Below are positions 63,162 through 64,000 of a stretch of 64,000 bases of DNA, one piece after another (the first letter of the stretch is position 1; each line of letters starts with the position of its first letter). Position numbers and translations under genes: made by a program. The DNA comes from DASQFQ01 sp963811595 (GTDB taxonomy: Bacteria > Actinomycetota > Thermoleophilia > Solirubrobacterales > Solirubrobacteraceae). Under the pieces are notes generated by a model, which did no database searches, had not been told where the DNA came from, and saw nothing but the letters and a program-made list of their open reading frames with translations. The DNA lies in NCBI GenBank assembly GCA_963811595.1, contig CAWERW010000008.1:62001-126000 (forward strand), given 5' to 3'.

Positions 63162-63560
63162 ATGCGCCGCCCCACCGCCACATTCATCGTCCTCGCGGCG
63201 CTGCTCGCGAGCGCCGCGAGCGCCGAGGCGAAGCAGCTCACGCGCTACGACGTCGGCGGCGGGATCGCCGGCCGCGCCGACCACCTCGTCGTCAGCTCCA
63301 CCGGCGCCGCCACCCAGACGGGGAGCAGCGGCGACAAGCGCTTCCAGCTGTCCCCCCGCTCGCTGCGCGCGCTCAAGCGCGACCTCCGCGACGCGCGCTT
63401 CTCCACCCTCAAGCGCCGCTACCGCCCGAGCCGGACCGTCTTCGACGGGATCGGCCAGAGCGTCCGCTACCGCCGCAAGACGGTCTCCGTCTCCAGCGGC
63501 GCCGAGTACCCGAAGCGCCTGGCCCGCGTGCTCGAGCGGCTCGCGCGGCTGATGCGCTAG
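63162..63560 (+). CDS. Secreted basic protein of unknown function
   Basis: 132 residues from ATG 63162. A signal peptide covers about 1-22 (RPTATFIVLAALLASAASAEA). The mature part is basic and beta-like (RYDVGGGIAGRADHLVVSSTG; LKRRYRPSRTVFDGIGQSV). No family is recognised. It overlaps the end of the ABC permease gene by 4 bp. Confidence 0.72.
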   Translation: MRRPTATFIVLAALLASAASAEAKQLTRYDVGGGIAGRADHLVVSSTGAATQTGSSGDKRFQLSPRSLRALKRDLRDARFSTLKRRYRPSRTVFDGIGQSVRYRRKTVSVSSGAEYPKRLARVLERLARLMR

Positions 63561-64000
63561 CGGGTCAGCTCCGTCGCCAGCTGGTCCTCCAGCCCGGCGA
63601 CCCGCGCGGTCCCGGTGGCGGCGGTCCGCTTGCGCTCCCGGATCTCCAGCCGCCGCGACAGCCGCGAGAGCAGCAGGTTGACGATGATGAACAGGACGCC
63701 GAGGAAGATGAAGACCTGCAGCACCGGCGCCTGCACCCCGCCGAAGAAGTTGAAGCTGGTGAGGATGCGCCCGTGGCGGACCACCTCCTGGATGGCGATG
63801 ATGCTCACGAGCGTCGTGTCCTTGTTGAGCGTGATCAGCTGGGACACCGTCGCCGGCACCATGCGGCGCAGGCCCTGGGGCAGGATCACGAACCGCAGCG
63901 ACTGCCGGTAGGTCATTCCCAACGCCGCCGCCGCCTCGCCCTGGCCGCGATCGAGCGAGAGGATCCCCGCGCGCATGATCTCCGCGAGGACAGCCGAGTT
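63557..64000 (-). CDS. Amino-acid ABC transporter permease (partial)
   Basis: The window holds the last 147 codons plus stop; the start lies beyond the right edge. The EAA loop is EAAAALGMTYRQSLRFVILPQG, which docks the ATPase, and two membrane segments follow (about ITLNKDTTLVSIIAI and FIFLGVLFIIVNLLLSRL). This is the His/Glu/Gln/Arg permease family. The periplasmic and ATPase genes are outside the window. Confidence 0.93.
   Translation of the reverse strand, partial: NSAVLAEIMRAGILSLDRGQGEAAAALGMTYRQSLRFVILPQGLRRMVPATVSQLITLNKDTTLVSIIAIQEVVRHGRILTSFNFFGGVQAPVLQVFIFLGVLFIIVNLLLSRLSRRLEIRERKRTAATGTARVAGLEDQLATELTR

Overview
The window is about 64 kb of very high G+C DNA, with long shadow ORFs in every frame. 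It is packed with short-spaced genes, many joined by 4-bp ATGA or GTGA stop-start overlaps. No rRNA, tRNA, CRISPR array, insertion sequence or prophage was seen. Gene content (GatCAB, a classical menaquinone pathway, PcrA with an intein, LutABC, MmyB-type XRE regulator, EgtB-like protein) and the actinobacterial style of the genes suggest a chromosomal segment of an Actinomycetota member, most likely class Thermoleophilia (Solirubrobacterales). The taxonomic placement is inference.

Layout. 0-3.7 kb: a partial Pro-rich gene, an ECF sigma factor with an overlapping membrane-anchored propeller protein, ilvC, and two small genes. 3.7-6.7 kb: a frameshifted XRE regulator, an FAD oxidoreductase and a methyltransferase. 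6.7-20.3 kb: the menaquinone region (menE, menB, menA, menC, menH, menD, menF) on both strands, with GNAT, NYN, CWC, EgtB-like and LuxR genes between. 20.3-23.9 kb: a hydrolase and ilvBN. 24-28.2 kb: small membrane or unknown proteins and a PAS-GGDEF protein. 28.2-34 kb: gatCAB, folD and a LysR regulator. 34-39.4 kb: hydrolase, MFS transporter and intein-bearing pcrA. 39.5-47.2 kb: an LhgO-like oxidase, a CDP-sugar cluster, a queuosine-salvage gene and a GT39-type membrane protein. 47-57 kb: lactate and glycolate use (lutABC, lctP, glcDEF, malate synthase). 57-62.5 kb: a sulfur/cysteine cluster (cysE, E1-like, TusA-like, esterase, cysM). The end holds a VOC protein, a secreted protein and a truncated amino-acid ABC permease.

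How it works together. The men genes would take chorismate to demethylmenaquinone. ilvBN and ilvC cover the first two branched-chain steps. LctP would import lactate or glycolate; LutABC would oxidise lactate to pyruvate, and GlcDEF would oxidise glycolate to glyoxylate, which malate synthase feeds to malate. The cysE-cysM block makes cysteine and carries sulfur-transfer proteins that suggest protein-bound sulfur.

Four genes (XRE regulator, menD, PAS-GGDEF, queuosine salvage) are split by single-base shifts. The three in the XRE gene and menD sit in short C runs. Five such events in 64 kb may mean uncorrected assembly errors rather than decay. Many starts have a TAnnnT hexamer 6-10 nt upstream, the pattern of leaderless transcripts. 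The most striking single item is a 358-residue intein in the PcrA/UvrD helicase.
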